DNA of 33,371 nt from an uncultured Lactobacillus sp. (GTDB lineage Bacteria > Bacillota > Bacilli > Lactobacillales > Lactobacillaceae): positions 1 to 33,371 of the forward strand of contig NZ_CANBCP010000017.1 in assembly GCF_947367085.1 (NCBI RefSeq), written 5' to 3'. The notes below the pieces were generated by a model that was not told where the DNA came from, made no database searches, and was given only the letters and a program-made list of their open reading frames with translations. Both the position numbers and the translations under genes were made by a program. Shown here piece by piece: positions 8,556 to 17,025 of the stretch (positions are counted from its first letter, which is position 1; every line of letters begins with the position of its first letter).

Positions 8556-9752
8556 CTACTCTTTAGTGAGTGTTTTATCATCATTATCTGGCTCATTTTC
8601 AAATTCATCTTCATACAGATGTGAAATAGTTCGATAATAATTGAAAACTCTAGTCACAATAATTTTAATCACAGCATAAACTGGGATCGCAAAAATAACT
8701 CCCCACAAACCAGAAACAGCACTTGCACCGATCAAAAGCAAAATAGTTGTCACTGGATTCATATTCATCTTATTCCCCATAACTAGTGGTGAAACTACAC
8801 GTCCTTCGATGGTCTGCTCGATCATAAAGACGATAGCTACCTTAAAGAGCATAAACGGAGAATCCATAATCGCCAAAATCACAACTGGAATCATTGAAAT
8901 GAAAGTACCAAAATATGGGATCATATTCAAAAATCCAGCTAAAACGGCCAAAGTTAGGCCATAATTTAAACCAATAATTGAATACCCAATTGCAAACATC
9001 ACTCCAACCCAGAAGGCAACAGTAATTTGACCTCTGATGTAGGAAGATAGTGCATAGTTAATATCATGCAGCAAACTAGCAAAAGATGGCTTTAATTTAT
9101 TAGGTGCAAATTTTGTTAAATATGGATTTAAACGATGCCCGTCTTTCAACATAAAAAATAAGACAAATGGTGCGGTTAACAATGTCATAAAGATCATCGT
9201 CACAACATTGACAGCAGATGACAAATTATTAATTGCTAAATTGACACTATCTTGACCATTTTTAAAAATCTTACTTTGAGCATCAGCAACTGCATCATTA
9301 ATATTGCTGCGTACGCTGTTTAAACGAGGATCATGAAGTAAATGATTAACAGAATTTTGGGCATCGCGCCAATAATCTGGCCAATTTTTGATCAGAGATT
9401 CGGTTTGTTTTTGAACAACTGGAACAAGTGAGTTGATAATCCAGATCAATAATCCTAAAACTAGAACAAACAAGACAATGATCGTTACTAGACGCGGAAC
9501 CTTAAATTTTCGCTCCAAAAAATCAACGACTGGATTCATTAAGTAATACTGAATCGCAGCCACCAAAATTGGTGGTAAGATTGCATTAAAAAAGGTCCAG
9601 AAGGGATTCAGTACAAAAGAAATTTTGTTAAAGACAAATATAATTAAAAAGAAAAGTAACAGATTTAATAAGACGATGCTAAATCGATTATCTAAGAACC
9701 ATCTTACAAAGATATTGTCTCTATACCGATTTTCATGCTTCTTATCTTCCAT
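8556..9752 (-). CDS. AI-2E family (PerM/YtvI-type) membrane transporter
   Basis: This is a polytopic membrane protein of 398 residues with about eight hydrophobic helices. The architecture is typical of the AI-2E transporter family (PF01594): two pairs of N-terminal helices, a soluble segment (about 110-190) and a C-terminal half with the GFLNMIPYFGTFIS and MNPVTTILLLIGA segments. Members include exporters of AI-2 and Na+/H+-type antiporters, so the substrate cannot be named. The ATG overlaps the stop of the preceding IIA-like gene (TGATG), which implies translational coupling and perhaps a functional link. The acidic C-terminus is cytoplasmic by prediction. Confidence 0.85.
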   Translation of the reverse strand: MEDKKHENRYRDNIFVRWFLDNRFSIVLLNLLLFFLIIFVFNKISFVLNPFWTFFNAILPPILVAAIQYYLMNPVVDFLERKFKVPRLVTIIVLFVLVLGLLIWIINSLVPVVQKQTESLIKNWPDYWRDAQNSVNHLLHDPRLNSVRSNINDAVADAQSKIFKNGQDSVNLAINNLSSAVNVVTMIFMTLLTAPFVLFFMLKDGHRLNPYLTKFAPNKLKPSFASLLHDINYALSSYIRGQITVAFWVGVMFAIGYSIIGLNYGLTLAVLAGFLNMIPYFGTFISMIPVVILAIMDSPFMLFKVAIVFMIEQTIEGRVVSPLVMGNKMNMNPVTTILLLIGASAVSGLWGVIFAIPVYAVIKIIVTRVFNYYRTISHLYEDEFENEPDNDDKTLTKE

Positions 9753-10144
9753 CAGTTCATCTCGCTCCCATGAATATATTCAATTTCATCCCCACTTACA
9801 AAGTTAGGAATCTTTTCTTCATCCATCTTTTGCAAGTATATGGCATTCTTCATTAGTTTTTGTGGCGTTTGATCAATGAAAACCAGCGTGGCGTGTCCCA
9901 TATCTTTCATATCTGTAGTCACCAAACTACCTACACCAATTGCTTCATAAAAGCGCGAATTAATTTTTATTTGGTCGCCCTTTTCAAAAACAAAATTATC
10001 GAGTGAATGATCAGTATCAAATTTTTGAATTACAGACACGTTTTTTAGTTCATCAGTTGCATTATCACCAAACATAATAATGATATTTTCACGCGGATCA
10101 ATTGCCTGCTTTCCAACTTCTAGAATCTTAGCTTTCCATTTCAT
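9752..10144 (-). CDS. Glucitol/sorbitol-type PTS IIA homologue, orphan
   Basis: This 130-residue protein resembles SrlB/GutA, the IIA component of the glucitol PTS family (PF03829). The shared pattern is AIDxxxxxxIxF near residues 14-25, DELKNVSVI (31-39) and the EAIGVGSL...LGH-like segment, here EAIGVGSL and MGHATLVF. In SrlB the phosphorylated histidine follows the Phe-Ile that aligns with V38-I39 here. At this place the protein has Q40, so phosphotransfer by the usual route looks impossible. No glucitol IIB or IIC gene is nearby. It is translationally coupled to the AI-2E-type membrane gene, suggesting a regulatory or accessory role. The similarity is from memory and should be confirmed by alignment. 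Confidence 0.7.
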   Translation of the reverse strand: MKWKAKILEVGKQAIDPRENIIIMFGDNATDELKNVSVIQKFDTDHSLDNFVFEKGDQIKINSRFYEAIGVGSLVTTDMKDMGHATLVFIDQTPQKLMKNAIYLQKMDEEKIPNFVSGDEIEYIHGSEMN

Positions 10145-10163
10145 TTTAAATTCTCCTTAGCTA

Positions 10164-10169
10164 GATTTT
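10164..10169 (-). promoter_or_regulatory. Extended -10 of the IIA-like / AI-2E operon
   Basis: On the minus strand, TGA-TAAAAT reads as an extended -10 about 20 bases before the start codon. No good -35 is visible. A ribosome site, AAGGAG, lies between it and the ATG at 10144. Confidence 0.4.
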
Positions 10170-10227
10170 ATCATTAATAACACCTTAATAGCTAACCTTG
10201 ACTAAATAATTTTTAGTAAGTGAACTA

Positions 10228-10236
10228 TGCTATACT
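10228..10236 (+). promoter_or_regulatory. Extended -10 promoter of the lactonase-fold gene
   Basis: TGC-TATACT is an extended -10 element. A TTGACT lies further upstream than usual, so the -35 is uncertain. AGGAGG at 10275-10280 is well placed before the ATG at 10287. Confidence 0.5.
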
Positions 10237-10286
10237 TTAATCGATTAAGAAAAAAGATTTAACTTATATATCCGAGGAGGTTATCT

Positions 10287-11315
10287 ATGAATATTTTATT
10301 TGGTGGGTATACTAGCCATGAATCTAAAGGGATCTATGAAGGAAAAATCGATCTAAACTCTCAAGCTCCCGAAGTAAAAGATGTCAAAAATGTTATAAAG
10401 ATCGATCGTCCAACTTATTTTGCAGCTGATCCAGAAAAAAAGTTACTATTTTCAATTGCTGAAGAATCAGATCAAGCTGGTATCGCCTCTTTTCATAAAG
10501 AATCTGGTAAATATGAAAAAGTTGATACCTATCTACATCAAGGAGCTGCTCCTTGCTATGTTGGAATCGATACTACAAAACAATTAATTTACACTGCAAA
10601 CTATCACTTAGCTACCTTAAGCGTATTCAGCTATGATGACGATGGTCATCTTAAATTCATCACAAGTGCTAAGCATACTGGCTCAGGTCCGCGTCCTGAA
10701 CAAGACTCAGCTCATGTTCACTTTTTTGATGAAACTCCGGGTGGCCATTTGGTTTCCTGTGACTTAGGGATTGACGCGGTTGATTTTTATGATTTGAAGG
10801 ACAATCAATTAGTTCATTTAGCACGCTATCAAATGGAAAAAGGCTTTGGCACTCGTCATATTGTATTTTCCAACGATGGTAAGTTTATGTTTATTGTGGG
10901 TGAATTGTCCAGCCAAATTAATGTTGCCAAATTAAATGAAGATAGTTGGGAATTTGAGAATATTGCAACTTATAAAACGATTCCTGAAGATTTCACTGAA
11001 CATAATGGAGCTGCTGCAATTTTAATCTCTAAAGATAATAAATTTATCTACGTTACTAACCGTGGAAATGATTCAATTGCAGTCTTCAAGATTTTAAATG
11101 ACGGTCATTTATATTTAGTTCAAAGAATTTCTGTTTTTGGATCATTCCCAAGAGACTTTAACTGGGACCCTAAGCAAAATTACCTAGTTTGTGCAAATCA
11201 AAACACTAGCAATGCTGCTTTATATCGTCGCAATAATGAAGACGGAACTTTAACTCCTATTCAAAAAGATATTTTAGCTCCAGAAGCAACCAGAGTGTTA
11301 TTTACCAATATGTAA
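10287..11315 (+). CDS. Lactonase family beta-propeller protein (6-phosphogluconolactonase type)
   Basis: This 342-residue soluble protein belongs to the YkgB/Pgl beta-propeller lactonase family (PF10282). Repeated blades end in motifs such as YVGID..LIYTANY, HIVFSNDGKFMFIVGE and FIYVTNRGNDSIAVFKI. The GPRPEQDSAHVHF segment carries the conserved histidines. E. coli Pgl of this fold hydrolyses 6-phosphogluconolactone in the pentose phosphate route. In lactobacilli the physiological substrate is usually assumed rather than shown. It is a single-gene unit with its own promoter and a strong AGGAGG site, and ends at a bidirectional terminator shared with the oleate hydratase gene. Confidence 0.85.
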   Translation: MNILFGGYTSHESKGIYEGKIDLNSQAPEVKDVKNVIKIDRPTYFAADPEKKLLFSIAEESDQAGIASFHKESGKYEKVDTYLHQGAAPCYVGIDTTKQLIYTANYHLATLSVFSYDDDGHLKFITSAKHTGSGPRPEQDSAHVHFFDETPGGHLVSCDLGIDAVDFYDLKDNQLVHLARYQMEKGFGTRHIVFSNDGKFMFIVGELSSQINVAKLNEDSWEFENIATYKTIPEDFTEHNGAAAILISKDNKFIYVTNRGNDSIAVFKILNDGHLYLVQRISVFGSFPRDFNWDPKQNYLVCANQNTSNAALYRRNNEDGTLTPIQKDILAPEATRVLFTNM

Positions 11316-11330
11316 AACCTTACTTACAAC

Positions 11331-11364
11331 AAAAATACCTATCGCAGCGCGATAGGTATTTTTT
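11331..11364. terminator. Bidirectional terminator between lactonase and oleate hydratase genes
   Basis: The arms 11335-11345 and 11349-11359 form a GC-containing 11-bp stem with a three-base loop. It is flanked by A on the left and T on the right, so it can end transcripts from both strands. Confidence 0.85.
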
Positions 11365-11397
11365 CATCCGTCCAAATAAATTGTTACAAAAATTATC

Positions 11398-13173
11398 CTA
11401 AATTAAGTTTGCCTCTTGGAGCAATTCTTCAAGCCACGTTCCTTTAATCTTCTTCATACCAGCTTTAATAGCTAGTTTTTCTGGAAGTGCTACATCTTGA
11501 TTCTCAAGTTTCTTTTTATCTGACATGTAGTACATTGCTCTAAGCAGTTGTCGAATATCATATACAGAATCAAAGACTTCCGGAACACCACGATCAACAT
11601 TTAAAAGCGTATAAACAGCTTCCATTGCAGTTCTCACTGAATATTCAGTGGTAAATACCGTATCACGAGTTGGGCTTTCTGCAAAGTTACCAATAAAGGC
11701 TAGGTTCTTTGAACCTTCTGGAACAACTGCAGGCCGATCTCCGTCATGCCGTGGCATAAAGTAGCTAGTGATATATGGCATGTAAACAGGAACTGTGTTC
11801 ATATATTTTTCAGAAGACAAATTCTTAATCTCACTGTCTGGTACACCTAGGTGGTAAAGAAGCTCTTGAGCAATTTCTTGACCAGTACATTCGGTCACTT
11901 TCTTGTGAACATAATTACCTTCAGTATCTGAATATAATGCATAAATCCAAATAACAGTTTCGTCAGGTTTTTGAGACTTAAAGTGTGGCTGTCTATGAAT
12001 AGTAAAACTCAAGCACCAGTTAGAGTCCGTAATTGTTACAATACCACCAGTATTGACCTTGCCATCATAAAGTGAACGTTTAGTTAAACGTTCAAAATAT
12101 GGTGCTAAAGTCTTATCCTTTAAAGTTGTCGTTGCAGAAACAAACCATGAGCGTTCAGGTAAATTTTCACTAAATACTTCTGGATGACCAAAAGCTGGAT
12201 CTTGTTTTGCCAGATTCTCCCATAATTTCCATGAGCTTCCCTTTGCATGAGTAATTGGAGCAGGAGTATTTTGATTACCATAAGTTGAACTTTCGGTGAT
12301 TGAACCATTAGTAACAAATACAATATCATCACTAGTTAAGTTAATTTCACTTGATTTACCATCTTTTTCAATCAGGATCTTCTTAGCAACCTTTTTATCA
12401 CCTGAGCTATCAACGATGACATTTTGAACATGAACGCCATATTCGATTTTAACTCCATGATCCTTTAAATACTTCAAAACTGGCTTAACCATTGATTCAT
12501 ACTGGTTATATTTATTAAACTTTAAAGCAGTAAAATCAGGTAGCCCATCAATGTGGTGGATAAACCGCATGCAGTAGCGACGCATTTCAGCTAATGAATG
12601 CCATTTTTCAAAGGCAAACATTGTTGACCAATACGTCCAAAAGTTAGTATTAAAGAATTCAGGTGAGAACCACTCTTCAATGGTTTTACCTTGAATTTCG
12701 CTTTCTGGAGTCAAAATCAATTTAACTATCTCATTAGCGTGCTTGTCCAATTGATATTTACCATCACTTGGCAAACGATCTCCACGATTATGAATTAAGC
12801 GACAATTTGATGAGTTAGGATCATCTTTATCAAGCCAATAATATTCGTCTAAGTATGATGCTCCTGGTATTTCAAGACTTGGAATTGAACGATACATATC
12901 CCATAAACATTCAAAGTGGTTTTCCATCTCACGACCACCGCGAACTACAAAACCAGCATTTGGACGATCAGTTCCATCAAGTGAACCACCTGCAACAGGC
13001 AATTCTTCTAAGATATGAATCTTCTCACCTTTCATCTTAGCGTCTCGAATCAAAAATACAGCAGCAGCTAAGCCAGCTAATCCACTCCCAACAATATAAG
13101 CAGATTTTTTATCTACTCCAGCCGGTTTGCGAGTGTCAGCAAAAGCTTCGTAGTTTCCATTTGAATAGTACAT
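11398..13173 (-). CDS. ohyA: Oleate hydratase (FAD-dependent fatty acid double-bond hydratase)
   Basis: The enzyme adds water to the cis-9 double bond of oleate or linoleate to give 10-hydroxy fatty acids. This detoxifies host unsaturated fatty acids and is common in gut lactobacilli (MCRA family). Its 591 residues are the normal length. The FAD-binding motif GSGLAG is at residues 29-34, followed by the conserved [14 protein letters not shown] segment at 79-92. E82 and Y200 correspond in position to catalytic residues described for staphylococcal OhyA. The gene has its own strong promoter (TTGACA, 17 bases, TACAAT) with a cre-like palindrome between the boxes. It ends at the terminator shared with the lactonase gene. 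Confidence 0.93.
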   Translation of the reverse strand: MYYSNGNYEAFADTRKPAGVDKKSAYIVGSGLAGLAAAVFLIRDAKMKGEKIHILEELPVAGGSLDGTDRPNAGFVVRGGREMENHFECLWDMYRSIPSLEIPGASYLDEYYWLDKDDPNSSNCRLIHNRGDRLPSDGKYQLDKHANEIVKLILTPESEIQGKTIEEWFSPEFFNTNFWTYWSTMFAFEKWHSLAEMRRYCMRFIHHIDGLPDFTALKFNKYNQYESMVKPVLKYLKDHGVKIEYGVHVQNVIVDSSGDKKVAKKILIEKDGKSSEINLTSDDIVFVTNGSITESSTYGNQNTPAPITHAKGSSWKLWENLAKQDPAFGHPEVFSENLPERSWFVSATTTLKDKTLAPYFERLTKRSLYDGKVNTGGIVTITDSNWCLSFTIHRQPHFKSQKPDETVIWIYALYSDTEGNYVHKKVTECTGQEIAQELLYHLGVPDSEIKNLSSEKYMNTVPVYMPYITSYFMPRHDGDRPAVVPEGSKNLAFIGNFAESPTRDTVFTTEYSVRTAMEAVYTLLNVDRGVPEVFDSVYDIRQLLRAMYYMSDKKKLENQDVALPEKLAIKAGMKKIKGTWLEELLQEANLI

Positions 13174-13220
13174 TAAAGACTCCTCTTTTCTATATTAAGA
13201 TAGAAATAAAACTCAACTTA

Positions 13221-13249
13221 ATTGTATGTAAACCGCTTTCAAATGTCAA
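13221..13249 (-). promoter_or_regulatory. Strong promoter of the oleate hydratase gene
   Basis: On the minus strand, TTGACA (13244-13249) and TACAAT (13221-13226) are separated by exactly 17 bases. A cre-like imperfect palindrome (13227-13241) fills the spacer. Confidence 0.75.
13227..13241. promoter_or_regulatory. Imperfect cre-like operator
   Basis: TGTAAACCGCTTTCA resembles the CcpA cre consensus, with one extra base in the core. It sits between -35 and -10, where binding would block RNA polymerase. The extra base makes the call tentative. Confidence 0.35.
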
Positions 13250-13279
13250 TTATTCTAAAGAAATTTATCAAGTTATTAA

Positions 13280-14173
13280 TTATTCGTAATGGCTCAATTT
13301 TTTCCACAGCTGTTTCATATCTAGCGGGTCTTCAATTTCAACTTTAACTTTCTTATCAGTAAAAGGATCTTGATATTCAAGTAAAAAGCAGTTCAAAGCT
13401 TGTCGCATAAAGTTATCATCAATTCCATACAGTGGATCTCCAAACAAAGGATGCTGTAAAGCTTGCATATGAACGCGAATTTGGTGCGTTCTTCCTGTAA
13501 GTAAACGCAATTGGACTAAACTTGCTCCATCGACTTGCTCTAAAACTTTATACTCTGTAATTGCCCTTTGACCGCTCTGTACAATATAACGTTTAACGGT
13601 GCTATCTTTTTTGCCAATTGGCAGATCAATTTTTCCACTTAGTTCATTTTCTGCAAAATTGCCATGAACAATCGCATGATATTTTTTTATTAATTGATCT
13701 TTATTCAATTTACTAAACCGATCATGAGCGACAGAATTTTTCCCGATTAAAACTAAGCCCGACGTATCTTTATCTAAGCGAGTTATAACATGCGGTTTAG
13801 TGGTCAAATTTTGACTTTTGAAATAATAAAGCAAGCGATTAACCAGAGCACTGTCATCTTCATACCGTGATGGAATTGATAACACTCCTGCTGGCTTATT
13901 CACAATTAAATAATCTTTTTCTTCTTTGACGATATTAACAGGTAAATTAGTTGGTTTTAAAAACTCATTTTCTTTTTCATTACCCAAAATAAAAATGACC
14001 TCGTCATTCTTTTTAAGTAAATACTTACTATATCGTCTTTTATGGTTAACTAACATCATCCCGCCATGATGACGGCAATTGATTATTGCCCGGTGAGAAA
14101 AACCATTTTTTAACAAAAAACGCCCCAGTTGCTGGGGTGTCTCGTTTTCAAAAATCATCTTAAAATACTGCAT
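13280..14173 (-). CDS. RluA/RluD family RNA pseudouridine synthase
   Basis: This enzyme converts uridine to pseudouridine in rRNA or tRNA. Its 297 residues include an N-terminal S4-like region (about 14-70) and the catalytic core. The RLDKDTSGLVLIGK motif holds the nucleophilic aspartate (near residue 137), and LLTGRTHQIRVHM and HPLFGDPLYG follow. The position downstream of NAD kinase matches Bacillus yjbO. The exact target base cannot be read from sequence. The ATG overlaps the nadK stop as TAATG. I see no convincing terminator after its stop at 13280. Confidence 0.88.
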   Translation of the reverse strand: MQYFKMIFENETPQQLGRFLLKNGFSHRAIINCRHHGGMMLVNHKRRYSKYLLKKNDEVIFILGNEKENEFLKPTNLPVNIVKEEKDYLIVNKPAGVLSIPSRYEDDSALVNRLLYYFKSQNLTTKPHVITRLDKDTSGLVLIGKNSVAHDRFSKLNKDQLIKKYHAIVHGNFAENELSGKIDLPIGKKDSTVKRYIVQSGQRAITEYKVLEQVDGASLVQLRLLTGRTHQIRVHMQALQHPLFGDPLYGIDDNFMRQALNCFLLEYQDPFTDKKVKVEIEDPLDMKQLWKKLSHYE

Positions 14174-14982
14174 TATACCTTCCGATCATGTCCAATAAAG
14201 GCATCTTCAACACGATTCCAAAAATGAGTATGTTGATACTTATCAAACCTAATTACATGTTGCGAAATACGATATTCGATCTTTTTGATATGTTTGTGAT
14301 TAAATTCATAACCATCATAAGTAACAACATAGTGATCATCATTGCCGGTTTCTGGTTTGATAGTTATCCATTCATCTGGAGCAATAACAATTGGTGAAGA
14401 TAAAGTTCTAAAAACCCGATTATTGATTGAAGCAATTTCTGTCATTTGCAGAGCCTTTAAGCGTGGGTGAATCACTGCTCCTCCTAACGACTTACTATAA
14501 GCAGTCGACCCAGTTGGAGTAGATACACAAAGTCCATCGCCTTTAAAGCTTTCAAAAAATTGATCACGAATATAAACATCTGCTTTCAAGGTTTTAGAAA
14601 CTTTCTTAATAGTTGCTTCGTTTAAAGCAAGTAGCTTCTTTTTTTCGTCATTACCCGTAGTAATAATTAACTCTAAAAGTGGATAAGAGGCACTCGAAGG
14701 TTGCTTTTTAGTTAAACTGTCAACTAATTTACCAATCTCAAAATTTCGCCAATCAGTATAAAAACCCAAGTGTCCAGTGTGAATCCCAATAAATCTAATT
14801 TGATCAATCAAATTAACGTATTTATGAAAAGCTGAAATTAAAGTTCCATCCCCACCTACTGTTAATACAACATCCGGATTTTCTGGATCCAATTCAATCT
14901 TTCTACTAGCCAATAATTTTTCTAAATTTTTAACTACCGCTTGAGTCTCAATACGGTCGTTACCTACAATTGCGACTTTCAT
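14173..14982 (-). CDS. nadK: NAD kinase
   Basis: This enzyme phosphorylates NAD to NADP in the cytoplasm, feeding biosynthetic and redox reactions. The 269-residue protein shows the GGDGT motif (residues 43-47, catalytic D45), the PTGSTAYSKSLGG segment and the C-terminal dimer region ending in a charged tail. It is coupled on both sides by TAATG overlaps: relQ upstream and the pseudouridine synthase downstream. The same order (relQ, nadF, yjbO) occurs in Bacillus. Confidence 0.94.
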   Translation of the reverse strand: MKVAIVGNDRIETQAVVKNLEKLLASRKIELDPENPDVVLTVGGDGTLISAFHKYVNLIDQIRFIGIHTGHLGFYTDWRNFEIGKLVDSLTKKQPSSASYPLLELIITTGNDEKKKLLALNEATIKKVSKTLKADVYIRDQFFESFKGDGLCVSTPTGSTAYSKSLGGAVIHPRLKALQMTEIASINNRVFRTLSSPIVIAPDEWITIKPETGNDDHYVVTYDGYEFNHKHIKKIEYRISQHVIRFDKYQHTHFWNRVEDAFIGHDRKV

Positions 14983-15608
14983 TATTGTTCTTTTCCCTTT
15001 GTTCTAGTAAAAATCCGCTGTGCTTCTTGGACTTCATCTTTAATTGATGACATCTCTTCATCCAGTTTATAAGCTGCTTCAGCAGTTGTTTTTAACCGTT
15101 GAGATATATCTTCTGGATATTGTCCTTTATATTTATAATTCAACGTATGCTCAACTGTAGCCCAAAAGTTCATTGCTAAAGTTCTAATCTGAATTTCAGC
15201 GATAATCTTTTTAGGTCCTTCTGGCAAGAAGACAGAATATTCAATTACCATATGATATGATCGATACCCTGATGGTTTTGCATTTTGAATGTAATCTCTT
15301 TCTTCTACCACTTGCATGTCTTGACGCTCGTGAATCAGATCAACTACTCGATAAATATCATCAACAAACTGACACATTATTCGAATACCGGCAATATCTT
15401 GCATATCAGTCTCGATAACATCTTGCGATATTACTCGACGTTTCATTTTTTCTTTAATTGAATCAACCGTTTTAACACGACCAACTACAAATTCTATCGG
15501 TGAATGCTCGCCTTTATTCAAAAAGCTCTGACGTAATGAGCGAAATTTTACTTTTAGCTCAGAAACCGCTTCTTGATAGGGCCAAAGAAATAAATCCCAA
15601 TCTTGCAT
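14982..15608 (-). CDS. relQ: Small alarmone synthetase, GTP pyrophosphokinase
   Basis: RelQ-type enzymes make ppGpp and related alarmones from GTP or GDP and ATP without a hydrolase domain. The synthetase landmarks are present: VVGRVKTVDSIKEKM, the DIAGIRIMCQF segment, KPSGYRSYHMV and EIQIRTLAMNFWATVEH. I start it at the ATG at 15608 (208 residues), preceded by AAAGGA. The longer reading from 15635 lies at or before the likely transcription start and adds residues not seen at the usual family start. It heads the relQ-nadK-rluA-type operon and is divergent from the CYTH gene. Confidence 0.92.
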   Translation of the reverse strand: MQDWDLFLWPYQEAVSELKVKFRSLRQSFLNKGEHSPIEFVVGRVKTVDSIKEKMKRRVISQDVIETDMQDIAGIRIMCQFVDDIYRVVDLIHERQDMQVVEERDYIQNAKPSGYRSYHMVIEYSVFLPEGPKKIIAEIQIRTLAMNFWATVEHTLNYKYKGQYPEDISQRLKTTAEAAYKLDEEMSSIKDEVQEAQRIFTRTKGKEQ

Positions 15609-15639
15609 CAGTAATATCCTTTCCGTTTCAAACAAAATT

Positions 15640-15648
15640 ATTCTACCA
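15640..15648 (-). promoter_or_regulatory. Extended -10 of the relQ operon
   Basis: On the minus strand, TGG-TAGAAT reads as an extended -10. Transcription would start near 15633, which supports the shorter relQ start at 15608. The region is shared with the divergent CYTH promoter. Confidence 0.5.
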
Positions 15649-15685
15649 TATAGATAGACAGCAAATTCAAATTGGAGGTTAAATT

Positions 15686-16309
15686 ATGACAAAAAATATT
15701 GAAATTGAGTCCAAAACTCTACTTACCCAAGATACATACGAGAAGATGGTAAACGCATTTACCAAGAAATCAGAATATATTCAGCAAAACTTTTATTTTG
15801 ATACTCCTAATTTAGATCTAGCAAATAATGAATCCAGTGTCCGAATCAGAGTTTATGTGGAACATGCTGAACAGACTTTGAAGGCTAAAGAAAAAGATCC
15901 AAAGCAAGATAAATTCCATGAAGTTATCGAAATTAATGATCTGCTTCCTTTAGCTCAAGCTGAGCAAATGGTCCACGCTGCTCAAGATGGTGAACACTTT
16001 ACTTTTGGCGGCGATGTTGGTGAATATCTCAACAAGCATTTTGATAAACAAGTTGTTAATACACTAGAATTAAGAACATGGAGTAAAACTCGCCGAATTA
16101 TGGCCGATGGACCTGATAAATGTGATTTAACACTTGATATGACCGAGTATGAAGATGGCTTTGTTGATTTTGAGCTTGAAATCGAAAATGATGATCCAAG
16201 TTTAATCAAAAAAGTACTTGGTGAGTTAGAAAAACAGTTTAATTTCAAATCAACACATGAAAATACTAATCAAAATAAAGTTGAAAGAGCATATACTCAC
16301 TCAAAGTAA
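15686..16309 (+). CDS. CYTH domain protein (YjbK-like triphosphatase/phosphohydrolase fold)
   Basis: This 207-residue protein has the CYTH signature ExExK at residues 6-10. Alternating charged strands such as SSVRIRVY, TLKAKEKD and VDFELEIEND build the triphosphate tunnel. It corresponds to Bacillus yjbK by position next to relQ and spxH. CYTH proteins hydrolyse inorganic triphosphate, thiamine triphosphate or related compounds. The substrate here is unknown. The start has TTGGAGG eight bases upstream. It is probably co-transcribed with spxH, which follows about 80 bases later. Confidence 0.88.
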   Translation: MTKNIEIESKTLLTQDTYEKMVNAFTKKSEYIQQNFYFDTPNLDLANNESSVRIRVYVEHAEQTLKAKEKDPKQDKFHEVIEINDLLPLAQAEQMVHAAQDGEHFTFGGDVGEYLNKHFDKQVVNTLELRTWSKTRRIMADGPDKCDLTLDMTEYEDGFVDFELEIENDDPSLIKKVLGELEKQFNFKSTHENTNQNKVERAYTHSK

Positions 16310-16387
16310 GCAAATCATTTAACATTTTTGATCGTTTCTGATAAAGTATGTATGGATTATTCTTGGACTTACATGGGAGGAAATAAG

Positions 16388-16996
16388 ATGTACGAGATCT
16401 TCTTCTTTGTGAATCCGATTGGCATTAACTGCTATGAAAGTGAACAAGCTATCATCAATGCAATCGATGATTCTCAGAAAAAAGTCGACTATCATTTTAT
16501 TCCGATGGCAAATATGACTACAATCCGTAATGATATTAAGGCTCGTAAGCTACCAACTTGTGATCTTGATTTATTTAACAGAATTAGTCGTAATACCTTT
16601 AATGCAATTAAAGACTATCACGCTGTCAAGTTAATGAAAGGGAATAAATTAGCTAGACAGTTTCTCTTAAAATTGCAATCGGAAATTAATGATAATCATA
16701 ATTCATATTCAAAACAGTTAGTCGATCAGATTCTCGATGATTTAAACGTTAAAAAAGAAAGTTTTATCAAAACCAGAGAAACTAAATATACTTTACTTTC
16801 AATGGAAAAAGATTTACAGCTGGCTAAACAGTTCAAAGTTGAAACAACCCCAACCACTTTTATCTATAATTATGATGAAGTAGATAATAATTTTATGATT
16901 GAGGGGAAAGTCACTAAAGAAGCTGTATCTGCTGCTTTAAATACTCCAGTTCATGAAAAAGAGTATGGAACGAATAGTAGTTTACATGTAATTTAA
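16388..16996 (+). CDS. spxH: SpxH/YjbH-type adaptor, DsbA-like fold
   Basis: In Bacillus and Staphylococcus, YjbH (SpxH) presents the regulator Spx to ClpXP for degradation. This 202-residue protein starts at the ATG at 16388, seven bases after GGGAGGA. The longer frame from a TTG at 16328 has no ribosome site. The thioredoxin-type N-terminus reads FFFVNPIGINCYES, so the usual CxxC is reduced to one cysteine, C15. A late TTPTTFIYN segment matches the cis-proline loop. Spx itself is encoded nearby at 18695-19093. It ends at a strong bidirectional terminator. Confidence 0.85.
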   Translation: MYEIFFFVNPIGINCYESEQAIINAIDDSQKKVDYHFIPMANMTTIRNDIKARKLPTCDLDLFNRISRNTFNAIKDYHAVKLMKGNKLARQFLLKLQSEINDNHNSYSKQLVDQILDDLNVKKESFIKTRETKYTLLSMEKDLQLAKQFKVETTPTTFIYNYDEVDNNFMIEGKVTKEAVSAALNTPVHEKEYGTNSSLHVI

Positions 16997-17024
16997 AAGA
17001 GATGCCTAATGGCATCTCTTTTTT
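16995..17024. terminator. Bidirectional terminator between spxH and coiA
   Basis: The arms 16995-17006 and 17011-17022 form a perfect 12-bp stem with the loop TAAT. T-rich sequence follows on both strands, and it serves the convergent spxH and coiA genes. Confidence 0.88.
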
Positions 17025-17025
17025 G

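Noticed and set aside
15609..15635. N-terminal extension of relQ
   Set aside because: The ATG at 15608 has AAAGGA upstream and fits the family start, and the extended -10 at 15640-15648 predicts a transcript start near 15633.
15982..16248. Minus-strand reading frame of 88 codons
   Set aside because: It lies inside the CYTH gene in antisense, is serine-rich from reverse reading, and has no ribosome site.
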